From positions 21,113 to 85,112 of the forward strand of contig DASXMR010000098.1 of assembly GCA_036495525.1 (NCBI GenBank): a stretch of 64,000 nt of DNA, read 5' to 3'. The translations under genes were made by a program, and so were the position numbers. The notes under the pieces were generated by a model. It ran no database searches and was not told where the DNA came from. It saw only the letters and a list, made by a program, of their open reading frames with translations. The DNA comes from DASXMR01 sp036495525. GTDB taxonomy: Bacteria > Actinomycetota > Actinomycetes > Streptosporangiales > Streptosporangiaceae. Shown in pieces: positions 33,869 through 41,634 of the stretch (position 1 is the stretch's first letter; the number at the start of each line of letters is the position of its first letter).

Positions 33869-34026
33869 GCAGGTAGTACGCCGTCGCGACGGCTGCCGTT
33901 CAGCGCCGCTGCCGTGGCCGCGCCAGGCGGGTCAGAGCCGGGTGCATCCGCCCTGGCTACGGGTTTGAGCAAGGCCGACCGAGGATATTTCAGGCTGATA
34001 CGCCGAGATCGTCGGGGGGCGGGCGT

Positions 34027-34881
34027 ATGTCTGGCTGGTGGGGGACCCATATCGTCCACTCCGGACGGCTGCCGCTTTTCTGCTTCTTCGTTGCATTCCT
34101 GGTCAGCTTCAGTTTCATCCGGCTGTCCGTGCGGATGATCCGGGCGCAGGTCAGCTGGTGGCCGGGAAACATCTCCAGCGGCGGCACGCACCTGCACCAT
34201 GTCGTGTTCGGCACCGTGTTCATGGTCGCCGGCGGGATTGCTGGCATCGCCGCGCCGGGCAGCGGGCTGGTCTGGCGCTGTGCCGCCGCCGTGCTGTTCG
34301 GCGTCGGCACGGCGCTGGTGCTGGATGAGTTCGCGCTCATCCTGCACCTGCGCGACGTGTACTGGAGCAGCGCCGGCCGGGTGTCGATCGACGCGGTGCT
34401 CATCGCCGCTGGTGTCACCGCGGTACTGCTCATCGGCATCAGCCCGGCCGGGGTGCAAGACGTGCGCAGCTACGCGCAGCAGCCGGGCAGCGGCAGCGCC
34501 CTGGGCGGCCTGGCGATCAGCCTGGCCGTGCTGTTCGTGCCGGCCGCGGTGACGCTGCTGAAGGGCAAGGTGTGGACCGCCCTGATCGGGGTGTTCCTGC
34601 CGCTGGTGTTCCTTTTCGGGGCGCTGCGGATCGCGCGTCCGCACTCGCCGTGGGCCCGCTGGCGCTACCAGGCCAAGCCAGCCAAGCTAGCGAAGTCCGC
34701 CCGGCGCGAGAGCCGGCTGCGCCGGCCGGTGATCAGGACAAAGGACCAGATCGAGGACCTGGTCTCCGGGTATGAGCGCCCGGCGGGCATCGGCGAGCCG
34801 GGCAGTCCGGCGACCGCCTCGCCCGACTCGGGGAGCGCGGTGACCGCCCCGCCCGAGCCGGGCACGCCGCAGCGGTCCTGA
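34027..34881 (+). CDS. Integral membrane protein of unknown function
   Basis: 284 residues with about six membrane segments and a charged C-terminal tail. Conserved-looking polar motifs occur at segment ends: GGTHLHHVVFG, LDEFALILHLRDVYWSSAGRVSIDAV. The His and acidic residues could form a metal or proton site. Similar proteins occur widely in actinomycetes, but I know no function for them. It is divergent from the ECF sigma gene over a 158-bp gap, so a promoter under that sigma factor is possible but not identified. Confidence 0.75.
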   Translation: MSGWWGTHIVHSGRLPLFCFFVAFLVSFSFIRLSVRMIRAQVSWWPGNISSGGTHLHHVVFGTVFMVAGGIAGIAAPGSGLVWRCAAAVLFGVGTALVLDEFALILHLRDVYWSSAGRVSIDAVLIAAGVTAVLLIGISPAGVQDVRSYAQQPGSGSALGGLAISLAVLFVPAAVTLLKGKVWTALIGVFLPLVFLFGALRIARPHSPWARWRYQAKPAKLAKSARRESRLRRPVIRTKDQIEDLVSGYERPAGIGEPGSPATASPDSGSAVTAPPEPGTPQRS

Positions 34882-34884
34882 CGG

Positions 34885-36384
34885 TTACGGCCTGGCCCGC
34901 CCGATGGTGAAGTCGGCCGGCCGGAACCGGCGGGTGCGCCGCCGGAACTCGAAGGTGAAGCCTGGCCACAGCGTCACGTTGCGGCCCTCGCTGTCCATGT
35001 ACCAGCTCGAGCAGCCGGAGCCCCAGACCGTGTCAGGCAGCCGGGCCTGCAGCTCGGCGTTGTAGCCGGCGGCGACCGGCCGCCTGACCTCGGCCGGCCC
35101 GCCGCCGGCGGTTTCGATCTGGCGGATCGCGTCGAGCACGAAGGCCAGCTGGCTCTCGATCATGAAGACCATTGAGGAGTGGCCGAGCAGGGTGTTGGCG
35201 CCGGTCAGCTAGAAGTAGTTCGGGAAGCCGGGCACCACGGTGCCGAGGTAGGTCTCGCCGAACGCATCGGCCAGGGTGCGCCCTCCGCGCCCGGCGACCT
35301 TGCCGAACATCGGGTTGTCGGTCACGTGGAACCCGGTGGCCAGGATCACGGTGTCCACCTGGTAGGCACGGCCGTCGGCGGTCAGCACGCTGTCCGCGGT
35401 GATCTCGGTGATCTTCTCGGTGACCAGTTCCACATTGCCGGCGGCTACCGCCGGGTAGAAGTCGTTGGACGGCAGCACCCGCTTGCAGCCCAGGTTGTAG
35501 TTCGGGGTCAGCTGCTCGCGCTTCGCCGGGTCGCTCACCGCGCCCTGCATGTGCCGCCGCCAGACCGCCTCGGCCCGTTTCAGGATCTTCGGGTTGCGCA
35601 CGAACCCGAAGACCAGCAGCTCCCTTGCCCAGTACGTGGCTATCCTGGCGGCCCGCTGGGCGCCGGGCAGATGCCGGTAGACGGCGCGCTGCCAGGGCCG
35701 CACCGGCCGGCCGGCATGCGGGACCACGAACGCGGCGGTCCGCTGGAACAGCACCAGCCGCTCGACCTCCGGCTGGATAGACGGGACCACCTGGATGGCC
35801 GAAGCGCCGGTGCCGATCACCGCGACCCGGCGGCCGGCCGGCGACCAGCTGCCGTCCCACCGCGCCGTGTGCATGACCGTGCCGCCGAAGCGCTCGATGC
35901 CGGGGATGTCAGGCAGTGACGGCTCGATGAGCGAGCCAACCCCGGCGATGACGTACCGCGCGGACAGCACGCCGCGCGAGGTCTCGATCCGCCAGCGAGC
36001 CGCGGCCTCGTCCCAGCGCACCGACCTGACCTCGCAGCCGAACCGGATATACGGCAGCACCCGGTGCCGCTCGGCCACCGCGCGCAGGTAGGCACGAAGC
36101 TCCGGCTGGGACGGGAAGGTGTCGCTCCACTCCGGGTTGAGCGCGAAGGAGAACGAGTACAGGTTGGACTGCACGTCGCAGCGGCAGCCGGGATAGGTGT
36201 TGTCCCGCCAGGTGCCTCCGACCTCGCCAGCCCGCTCCAGCACGCACAGGTCCCGGTGGCCGGCCTGCAGCAGCCTGATCGCGGCGCCGAGCCCCGCAAA
36301 GCCGGCCCCGAGCACGGCGAACCGCACCTCGCCGGGCAGCTGCCCGGCATCGGGCCCGGTGTCGGCTGCCGCGAAGGTACTCAT
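34885..36384 (-). pseudogene. Baeyer-Villiger-type flavin monooxygenase interrupted by in-frame amber codon
   Basis: The frame encodes a complete flavin-containing monooxygenase if one codon is ignored: first Rossmann motif GAGFAGLGAAIRLLQAG, the Baeyer-Villiger fingerprint F-x-G-x3-H-x3-W (FGGTVMHTARW), and second motif VIGTGASAIQVVPSI. After PGFPNYF a TAG (plus-strand CTA at 35209-35211) ends translation at codon 392. The same frame then continues without a break as LTGANTLLGHSSMVFMIESQ, the normal family sequence, to a stop at 34885 (107 more residues). The truncated protein would lack the conserved NADP-domain end. Either a nonsense mutation or a sequence error. Start taken at the ATG at 36384. 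Confidence 0.88.
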
Positions 36385-36421
36385 GGTGCGACACATGTTA
36401 CTGACCGGTTCACCTCGCGCT

Positions 36422-38854
36422 CTAGCGCAGGGACAGCGCGGCCAGGGCGGCGTTGACAATCGAGCCGGCGTCCAGGTCGTGCGCCCGGTACAGGTCGGCG
36501 ACCGATCCCGACTGGCCGAACGAGTCGACACCGAGGCTCACCGCCGGGACGCCGAGCGCCGAGCCGAGCCAGCTCATCGCGTGCGAGGCAGCGTCCTGCA
36601 CGGTCACGATTGGCGCCCGGTCAGGAAACACGGTGCGCAGCGCGCCTGGCACCGACGGCGCGGTTGCCGTGCGCACGCCGTGCCGCAGCGTCCGCTGCCA
36701 GGCACGGTACAGCCGGTCAGCCGAGGTGACGTCGACGACCGTGGCGGCGATGCCTTCCTCGCTGAGCTCGGCGGCCGCGGTCAGCACCTCGGGCAGCACG
36801 GCGCCTGAGCCGACCAGGTAGACCGGCGGCGCGCCGGGCCCGGCCGCGCCGCTGCCGTCGACCAGGCAGTACCCGCCGGCCAGCACCTGGCGGCGCAGGA
36901 TCGCGTCGCCGAGCCGGTCCCGCGCCGCCTGGAACGGCTGCTGGTCGATGCCGCGGGTGGTCAGCCGGAAGTAGTACGAGCCGCCCTCCGGCTGCGCGGC
37001 GCCGGGAGCTGGCGCGCTCGCGCCCGCGATGGACTGCAGCGCTCCGCACAGCAGCCAGTCAAGCGCGACCGCGTAGCCGGGCTCGATGAACGTGACGTTC
37101 GGCAGCTCAAGGCCGACCGAGGCGGTGATCGTCGACTGGTGCGCGCCGCCCTCGGGCGCCAGGCTGACCCCCGACGGCGTGCCGGCCACCAGGAACCGGG
37201 CGCCCGAGTACACCGAGTAGATGAACGCGTCCAGGCCGCGCAGCACGAACGGGTCGTAGACGGTGCCGACCGGCAGCAGCGGCTGCCCGGACAGGTCGAA
37301 TGACAAGCCGAGCTGGCCGAGCAGCAGGAACAGGTTCATCTCGCTGATGCCAAGCTCGATGTGCTGGCCCTCGGGGCTCTCAGCCCAGCGCAGCACCGGG
37401 TCCTCGCTCCAGGCACGCCTGCGCTGCGGGCTGAAGACGCCCTTGCGGTTGATGAAGCCCGCCAGGTTGGTGGAGGTCGCGACGTCCGGCGCGGTGGTCA
37501 CCAGGTAGGGCGCGACGGTGTCGGCGCGGGACAGGTCGACCAGGATGCGGCCGAACGCCTCCTGGGTCGAGATCGGCCGCGACGACCGGATGCCGGTCGA
37601 CTCAGGCACCGCGATGGCCGGAACCCCGGCCGCTGCCTGGCCGGCCGGACTGGAGAGGGTCACGGCGCCGCCGGCTGCCGGTCCTGAGCCGTGGCCGGAC
37701 AAGTGCTCGCGGCGGGTAGCCGCCCACTGCCCGGCCGGCGTCACCGGATCGAGCCGGTCCCACTCGGTCTGCTCGGTCAGCCCTAGCTGCCCGCGCAGCG
37801 CGCCGATCTGCTCGGTGGTCAGCAGGGCCGAGTGGTTACGCGGGTTCCCGGCCATGGGCAGCCCCCAGCCCTTGACCGTGTAGGCGAAAAGCACGCTCGG
37901 CCGCTCGGTTTCCTTTTCGCACTCGGCGAACGCCTCAAGCAGCGCGCCGATGTCGTGCCCGGCAAGGTCGGTAACCAGCCCGGCCAGCTCGTCGTCGCCG
38001 ATGTCACGGCAGAACGCCGTCACCTCGTCCGGCGCGCCGTCCAGGAAGCGGTCGCGCAGCTCCTGACCGCCGAGCCCGAACAGCGACTGGTAGTGCTCGT
38101 TCGGCATGGCGTCGATCCAGTCGCGCAGCGCGCCGCCGCCTGGCCGGGCGAAAGCCTGCCGCAGCCTGGTGCCGTACTTGGCCTCGGCGACGTGCCAGCC
38201 AGCGGCCGTGAACTGCTGCTCCCACTGGGCGATCCGGACGCCGGGCACCACCCTGTCCAGGGACTGCCGGTTGACGTCGACGATCCACATCACGTCGCCC
38301 AGGCCGTCGGTGGCCGGGTCGGCGACCGCCTCCCAGACGTTCCCCTCGTCCAGCTCCGCGTCGCCGATCACGGCGACGAACCTGCTGCGCGGCCGGTCGC
38401 CGAAGTGCGCGTTGACGTACCGCCTGGTCGCCGCAGCGAACAGCGGCGCGGCGGCGCCCAGGCCGACCGAGCCGGTGGAGAAGTCGACCCGGTCGGGGTC
38501 CTTGGTGCGGCTCGGGTAGGACTGCAGCCCGCCGAACGCGCGCAGCGTGGTCAGGTAGGACCGGTCCAGGTTGCCGAGCAGGTACTGGATGGCGTGGAAC
38601 ACCGGCGAGGCGTGCGGCTTGACGCTGACCTTGTCCGGCGCGTCGAGGAAGGCGAAGTACAGCGCCGTGAGCACGGTGACGAGGCTGGCGCTTGATGCCT
38701 GATGCCCGCCGACCTTCACCCCGTCGCCGGTGTCGCGCTCGTGGTTGGCGGCATCCACGATACGAGTGGAAAGCCAGAGCACGCGCTGCTGGATCTGCTC
38801 GAGGACATCCAGGTCAGCGGGCAGGCATTCGTTCTGCCTGGGGGGCGAGGACAT
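36422..38854 (-). CDS. Thiamine-diphosphate enzyme, pyruvate dehydrogenase E1/transketolase-like
   Basis: 810 residues from the ATG at 38854. It matches the homodimeric pyruvate dehydrogenase E1 (AceE)/transketolase family: VGGHQASSASLVTVLTALY, FSTGSVGLGAAAPLFAAA, the TPP motif GDAELDEGNVWEAV to WIVDVNRQSLD, the catalytic Glu in QHIELGISEMNLFLLLGQLG, and an AceE-like C-terminal domain. It is somewhat shorter than AceE (about 880-930). No E2 or E3 gene is nearby, so its role as an oxo-acid dehydrogenase subunit is uncertain. It is divergent from the leuC leader, about 90 bp away. Confidence 0.85.
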   Translation of the reverse strand: MSSPPRQNECLPADLDVLEQIQQRVLWLSTRIVDAANHERDTGDGVKVGGHQASSASLVTVLTALYFAFLDAPDKVSVKPHASPVFHAIQYLLGNLDRSYLTTLRAFGGLQSYPSRTKDPDRVDFSTGSVGLGAAAPLFAAATRRYVNAHFGDRPRSRFVAVIGDAELDEGNVWEAVADPATDGLGDVMWIVDVNRQSLDRVVPGVRIAQWEQQFTAAGWHVAEAKYGTRLRQAFARPGGGALRDWIDAMPNEHYQSLFGLGGQELRDRFLDGAPDEVTAFCRDIGDDELAGLVTDLAGHDIGALLEAFAECEKETERPSVLFAYTVKGWGLPMAGNPRNHSALLTTEQIGALRGQLGLTEQTEWDRLDPVTPAGQWAATRREHLSGHGSGPAAGGAVTLSSPAGQAAAGVPAIAVPESTGIRSSRPISTQEAFGRILVDLSRADTVAPYLVTTAPDVATSTNLAGFINRKGVFSPQRRRAWSEDPVLRWAESPEGQHIELGISEMNLFLLLGQLGLSFDLSGQPLLPVGTVYDPFVLRGLDAFIYSVYSGARFLVAGTPSGVSLAPEGGAHQSTITASVGLELPNVTFIEPGYAVALDWLLCGALQSIAGASAPAPGAAQPEGGSYYFRLTTRGIDQQPFQAARDRLGDAILRRQVLAGGYCLVDGSGAAGPGAPPVYLVGSGAVLPEVLTAAAELSEEGIAATVVDVTSADRLYRAWQRTLRHGVRTATAPSVPGALRTVFPDRAPIVTVQDAASHAMSWLGSALGVPAVSLGVDSFGQSGSVADLYRAHDLDAGSIVNAALAALSLR

Positions 38855-38930
38855 GCCAAGAACGGTACTAGGCGGCGAGGCGGAAGCGCGGCAGGCCGGC
38901 CGCCAGGACCAGCCGCGCGAGCGCATCGGC

Positions 38931-38936
38931 TACAGT
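38931..38936 (+). promoter_or_regulatory. -10 box of the leuC leader transcript
   Basis: TACAGT fits the TAnnnT -10 pattern. Initiation about seven nt later would place the transcript start just before the ATG at 38946, giving an almost leaderless leader-peptide mRNA. No convincing -35 is seen. Confidence 0.5.
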
Positions 38937-38945
38937 GGTCGGATC

Positions 38946-38990
38946 ATGCGGCGCTTGGTACTTATTCTTAGCAGCCGTAGCGGGACCTGA
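38946..38990 (+). CDS. leuC leader peptide with branched-chain codon run
   Basis: A 14-codon ORF encoding MRRLVLILSSRSGT. Codons 4-8 (TTG GTA CTT ATT CTT) are Leu-Val-Leu-Ile-Leu, all written with codons that are scarce in the surrounding genes, which use CTG, GTG/GTC and ATC. This is the hallmark of a transcription-attenuation leader that senses charged branched-chain tRNAs. The ORF lies alone about 400 nt upstream of leuC on the same strand and is followed by several inverted repeats. Not experimentally known; inferred from sequence and position. Confidence 0.75.
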   Translation: MRRLVLILSSRSGT

Positions 38991-39017
38991 TCAGGGCAGG
39001 CCAGCGACCCGCTACGG
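38975..39017 (+). promoter_or_regulatory. Leader-region stem overlapping the peptide's 3' end
   Basis: CCGTAGCGGG (38975-38984), inside the leader ORF, pairs perfectly with CCCGCTACGG (39008-39017). An alternative pairing exists between GGCCAGCG (38999-39006) and CGCTGGCC (39032-39039). Competing stems of this kind fit attenuation, but no hairpin with a U-tract follows, so the stop mechanism is unclear. Confidence 0.5.
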
Positions 39018-39151
39018 GATGAGGTGCTGGCCGCTGGCCCTTCGCTCCCGCCCTTTCGATAGCGGTCGAGCGCGTTAGCCGCCCCGCGGCCGGTCCTTTG
39101 CTGGACGCCCTGGACAAGCCATCAGCTTCGCTACGCCTCTGGAGTACCGCC

Positions 39152-39283
39152 ATGCCTGATTCTCATGCCCACGGCAATTCCGCCGACAGCGCCGACAACG
39201 CAGCCAGGGCGCTGCAGGCCGTGCAGGTGGCCCTGGACCGCCGCGACAACGGCGGCGACGGGAACGCCCCGGCCGACCAGTAA
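39152..39283 (+). CDS. Small hypothetical ORF in the leuC 5' region
   Basis: 43 residues (MPDSHAHGNSADSADNAARA then LQAVQVALDRRDNGG...). The ATG is preceded by GGAG at seven nt, so translation is plausible. The composition is Ala/Asp/Asn-rich with one possible amphipathic helix; there is no branched-chain run, signal peptide or known motif. It lies between the leader peptide and leuC and ends 33 nt before a strong hairpin. It could be a real small protein or a spurious ORF. Confidence 0.4.
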   Translation: MPDSHAHGNSADSADNAARALQAVQVALDRRDNGGDGNAPADQ

Positions 39284-39316
39284 CGCCCGTCCGGCCAGCA
39301 GCACAGCATTCCCGTG

Positions 39317-39358
39317 ATCGTGGCGAGCTGCTCCCCCAGGGCAGCAGCTCGCCACGAT
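39317..39358 (+). terminator. Strong hairpin upstream of leuC
   Basis: A perfect 16-bp stem (ATCGTGGCGAGCTGCT / AGCAGCTCGCCACGAT) with a 10-nt loop, ending 38 nt before the leuC GTG. No U-tract. It is the best candidate for the termination or pausing element of the leuC leader, or the end of the small upstream ORF transcript. Confidence 0.55.
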
Positions 39359-39396
39359 GATGAACAGTAACGACGACCCATGGACGAGGAAGTGAC

Positions 39397-40794
39397 GTGA
39401 CCGAGCGCCTGTTCGACAAGGTCTGGGACCGGCACCTGGTGGCCAGCCCCGAGGGTGAGCCGCCGCTGCTCTACATCGACATGCACCTGGTGCACGAGGT
39501 CACCTCGCCGCAGGCGTTCGAGGGCCTGGAGCAGGCCGGCCGGCGGGTCAGGCGCAGCGACCTGACCCTGGCGACGATGGACCACGACGTGCCGACCATC
39601 GGATCCGACCGGCCGATCGCCGACCCGCTGGCGGCCGAGCAGATCCGCCGGCTGCGGGTCAACTGCGCGGCGCACGGTGTCACGCTGCACGCGCTCGGCA
39701 GCATCGAGCAGGGCATCGTGCACGTGATCGGCCCGCAGCTCGGCCTCACCCAGCCCGGCATGACCGTGGTGTGCGGCGACAGCCACACCTCGACGCACGG
39801 CGCGTTCGGCGCGCTGGCGTTCGGCATCGGCACCACCGAGGTCGAGCACGTGCTGGCGACCCAGACGCTGCGGCAGCGCAAGCCGGCCGCGATGGCCGTC
39901 ACCGTGGACGGCGAGCTGCCCGACCACCTGGCCGCCAAGGACCTGGTGCTCGGGATCATCCGCGCGCTCGGTCCCGGCGGCGGGGCCGGGTCGGTGATCG
40001 AGTACCGGGGCGCGGCGATCAGGGCACTGTCGATGGAGGGCAGGATGACGGTCTGCAACATGTCCATCGAGGGCGGCGCCAGGGCCGGGATGATCGCGCC
40101 TGACGACACGACGTTCAGCTACCTGGAGGGCCGCCGCCACAGCCCGGCCGGCCAGCGGTGGGAGCAGGCGCTCGACGAGTGGCGCGCGCTGGCGACCGAG
40201 CCCGGCGCCCGGTTCGACGCCGAGATCCGGATCGACGCCGCGTCGCTGGCCCCGGCGGTCACCTGGGGGACCACCCCGGCCCAGTCGGTCTTCATCGACG
40301 ACGTCGTGCCCGACCCGGCCTCGTTCCCGACCGCGGCGCAGCAGGAGGCGGCCAGCCGAGCGCTGACCTACATGGGCCTGCTGCCTGGCACCCCGATGCG
40401 GGAGGTGCCGGTCGACGCCGTGTTCATCGGCTCGTGCACCAACGGGCGCCTGGAGGACCTGCGGGCCGCGGCCAGCGTGGTCAGCGGGCGCAAGGTGCAC
40501 GACGGCGTCCGCGCGCTGGTGGTACCAGGCTCGGCCAGGGTCCGCGCGCAGGCCGAGGCCGAGGGCCTGGACCAGCAGTTCATCAGCGCCGGGTTCGAGT
40601 GGCGCACGGCCGGCTGCTCGATGTGCCTCGGCATGAACGGCGACATCGTCGCGCCCGGCGAGCGCTGCGCCTCCACCAGCAACCGCAATTTCGAGGGCCG
40701 CCAGGGACCAGGCGGCCGCACCCACCTCGTCTCGCCAGCCATGGCCGCCGCCACCGCGGTGGCAGGCCGCTTCGCCACCCCAGGAGACCTGTGA
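39397..40794 (+). CDS. leuC: 3-isopropylmalate dehydratase large subunit
   Basis: 465 residues, GTG start behind GAGGAAG. An aconitase-family enzyme that isomerises 2- to 3-isopropylmalate in leucine synthesis and, in the citramalate route, (R)-citramalate to erythro-3-methylmalate. The [4Fe-4S] ligands are C347 (GSCTNGR), C407 and C410 (CSMCLGMN). Other landmarks are VCGDSHTSTHGAFGALAFGIGTTEVEHVLATQ. The length is normal for LeuC. Its stop shares a base with the leuD start. Confidence 0.97.
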   Translation: MTERLFDKVWDRHLVASPEGEPPLLYIDMHLVHEVTSPQAFEGLEQAGRRVRRSDLTLATMDHDVPTIGSDRPIADPLAAEQIRRLRVNCAAHGVTLHALGSIEQGIVHVIGPQLGLTQPGMTVVCGDSHTSTHGAFGALAFGIGTTEVEHVLATQTLRQRKPAAMAVTVDGELPDHLAAKDLVLGIIRALGPGGGAGSVIEYRGAAIRALSMEGRMTVCNMSIEGGARAGMIAPDDTTFSYLEGRRHSPAGQRWEQALDEWRALATEPGARFDAEIRIDAASLAPAVTWGTTPAQSVFIDDVVPDPASFPTAAQQEAASRALTYMGLLPGTPMREVPVDAVFIGSCTNGRLEDLRAAASVVSGRKVHDGVRALVVPGSARVRAQAEAEGLDQQFISAGFEWRTAGCSMCLGMNGDIVAPGERCASTSNRNFEGRQGPGGRTHLVSPAMAAATAVAGRFATPGDL

Positions 40795-41393
40795 TGCCAG
40801 GACTGCAGCTGATCACCGGACGCGCCGTCGCGCTGCCGCGCAGCGACGTCGACACCGACCAGATCATCCCCGCGGCCTGGCTGAAGCGGGTCGAGCGGAC
40901 CGGGTTCGCCGCCGGGCTGTTCAGCGCCTGGCGCCAGGATCCGGAGTTCGCGCTGAACAAGCCGGGCGCCGACGGGGCGAGGATCCTCGTCGCCGGGCCG
41001 AATTTCGGCTGCGGATCGTCCCGCGAGCACGCCGTCTGGGCGCTGCAGGACTTCGGCTTCCGGGCGGTGGTCGCGCCGAGCTTCGCCGACATCTTCCAGG
41101 GGAACGCGGTCAGCTCAGGGCTGGTGCCTGCCCGTCCGGCCGGTGCCGCCGTGGACCGGCTGCTGGCGGCGCTGGCCGCCGACCCCGAGGCGGAGATGGT
41201 GCTCGACGTCGCGGAGCGGACAGTCGCCATCCCGGCCGCCGGGCTGTCTGAGCCGTTCGCGCTTGACGACTTCGCCCGCTGGCGGCTAATGGAGGGCCTG
41301 GACGACATCGCGCTGACGCTGCGGCACGAGCAGGCGATCACCACCTACGAGGCGGGCCGGGCGGCGTGGCTGCCAGCGGTTACCCCCGAATGA
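40794..41393 (+). CDS. leuD: 3-isopropylmalate dehydratase small subunit
   Basis: 199 residues; the swivelling domain partner of LeuC. Landmarks are LPRSDVDTDQIIPAAWLKRVERTGF, GPNFGCGSSREHAVWALQDFGFRAVVAPSFADIF and GNAVSSGLVP. The ATG overlaps the leuC stop by one base (TGATG), so the subunits are translationally coupled. Length is typical. Downstream lies the ilvB attenuator, which separates this pair from the rest of the branched-chain genes. Confidence 0.97.
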   Translation: MPGLQLITGRAVALPRSDVDTDQIIPAAWLKRVERTGFAAGLFSAWRQDPEFALNKPGADGARILVAGPNFGCGSSREHAVWALQDFGFRAVVAPSFADIFQGNAVSSGLVPARPAGAAVDRLLAALAADPEAEMVLDVAERTVAIPAAGLSEPFALDDFARWRLMEGLDDIALTLRHEQAITTYEAGRAAWLPAVTPE

Positions 41394-41470
41394 GGCCGCT
41401 GCCCGCCGCCGGTAGGGTAGCCTTGCGGGCAATATCGGCGGCCCCAGCCAGCACACGCGATGGAGCAAAA

Positions 41471-41512
41471 GTGCAGCTTAAGCACCTCTACCAGGTAATT
41501 CTTATCACGTAG
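41471..41512 (+). CDS. ilvB leader peptide with branched-chain codon run
   Basis: A 13-codon GTG-start ORF, MQLKHLYQVILIT, with GGAG (41462-41465) five nt upstream. It contains CTT, CTC and then GTA ATT CTT ATC: Val-Ile-Leu-Ile in a row, mostly in rare AT-ending codons. Directly after it come a stem and a U-tracted terminator. This layout is a textbook attenuator: slow translation at branched-chain codons would favour an antiterminated state. Possible -10 element TAGGGT at 41413-41418. Inferred from sequence. Confidence 0.85.
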   Translation: MQLKHLYQVILIT

Positions 41513-41538
41513 CGCGAATCCGCACGGGTTCGCGCTAC
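41509..41538 (+). promoter_or_regulatory. Leader stem overlapping ilvB leader-peptide stop
   Basis: GTAGCGCGAA (41509-41518) pairs with TTCGCGCTAC (41529-41538): a 10-bp stem that includes the leader stop codon. A ribosome at the stop would disrupt it, and one stalled at the Val-Ile-Leu-Ile codons would leave part of it free. It probably acts as the pause or competing stem of the attenuator. Confidence 0.65.
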
Positions 41539-41540
41539 TA

Positions 41541-41572
41541 CCTCCTACGCCACGACGGCGAGGAGGTTTTTT
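41541..41572 (+). terminator. Rho-independent terminator (ilvB attenuator)
   Basis: CCTCCT-A-CGCC / GGCG-AGGAGG forms a stem of 10 pairs with one bulged A and a 5-nt loop, followed immediately by TTTTTT (41567-41572). This is the clearest intrinsic terminator seen in the window. It lies 62 nt before the ilvB start, after the leader peptide. Confidence 0.85.
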
Positions 41573-41634
41573 GTTGGCCCGGGCCAGGCCGGCCCAGGTA
41601 TTTGCTGACACAGCATCAGCAGAAGGAGTGTCCA

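Noticed and set aside
35209..35211. Programmed recoding of the amber codon (pyrrolysine or read-through)
   Set aside because: No pyl genes or recoding structure are seen, and the position holds an ordinary hydrophobic residue in the family. A mutation or sequence error is simpler.
41460..41498. ATG at 41460 as the start of a different ilvB leader peptide (MEQKCSLSTSTR)
   Set aside because: It has no branched-chain run and no ribosome site, whereas the GTG at 41471 in another frame has GGAG at the right distance and encodes VILI.
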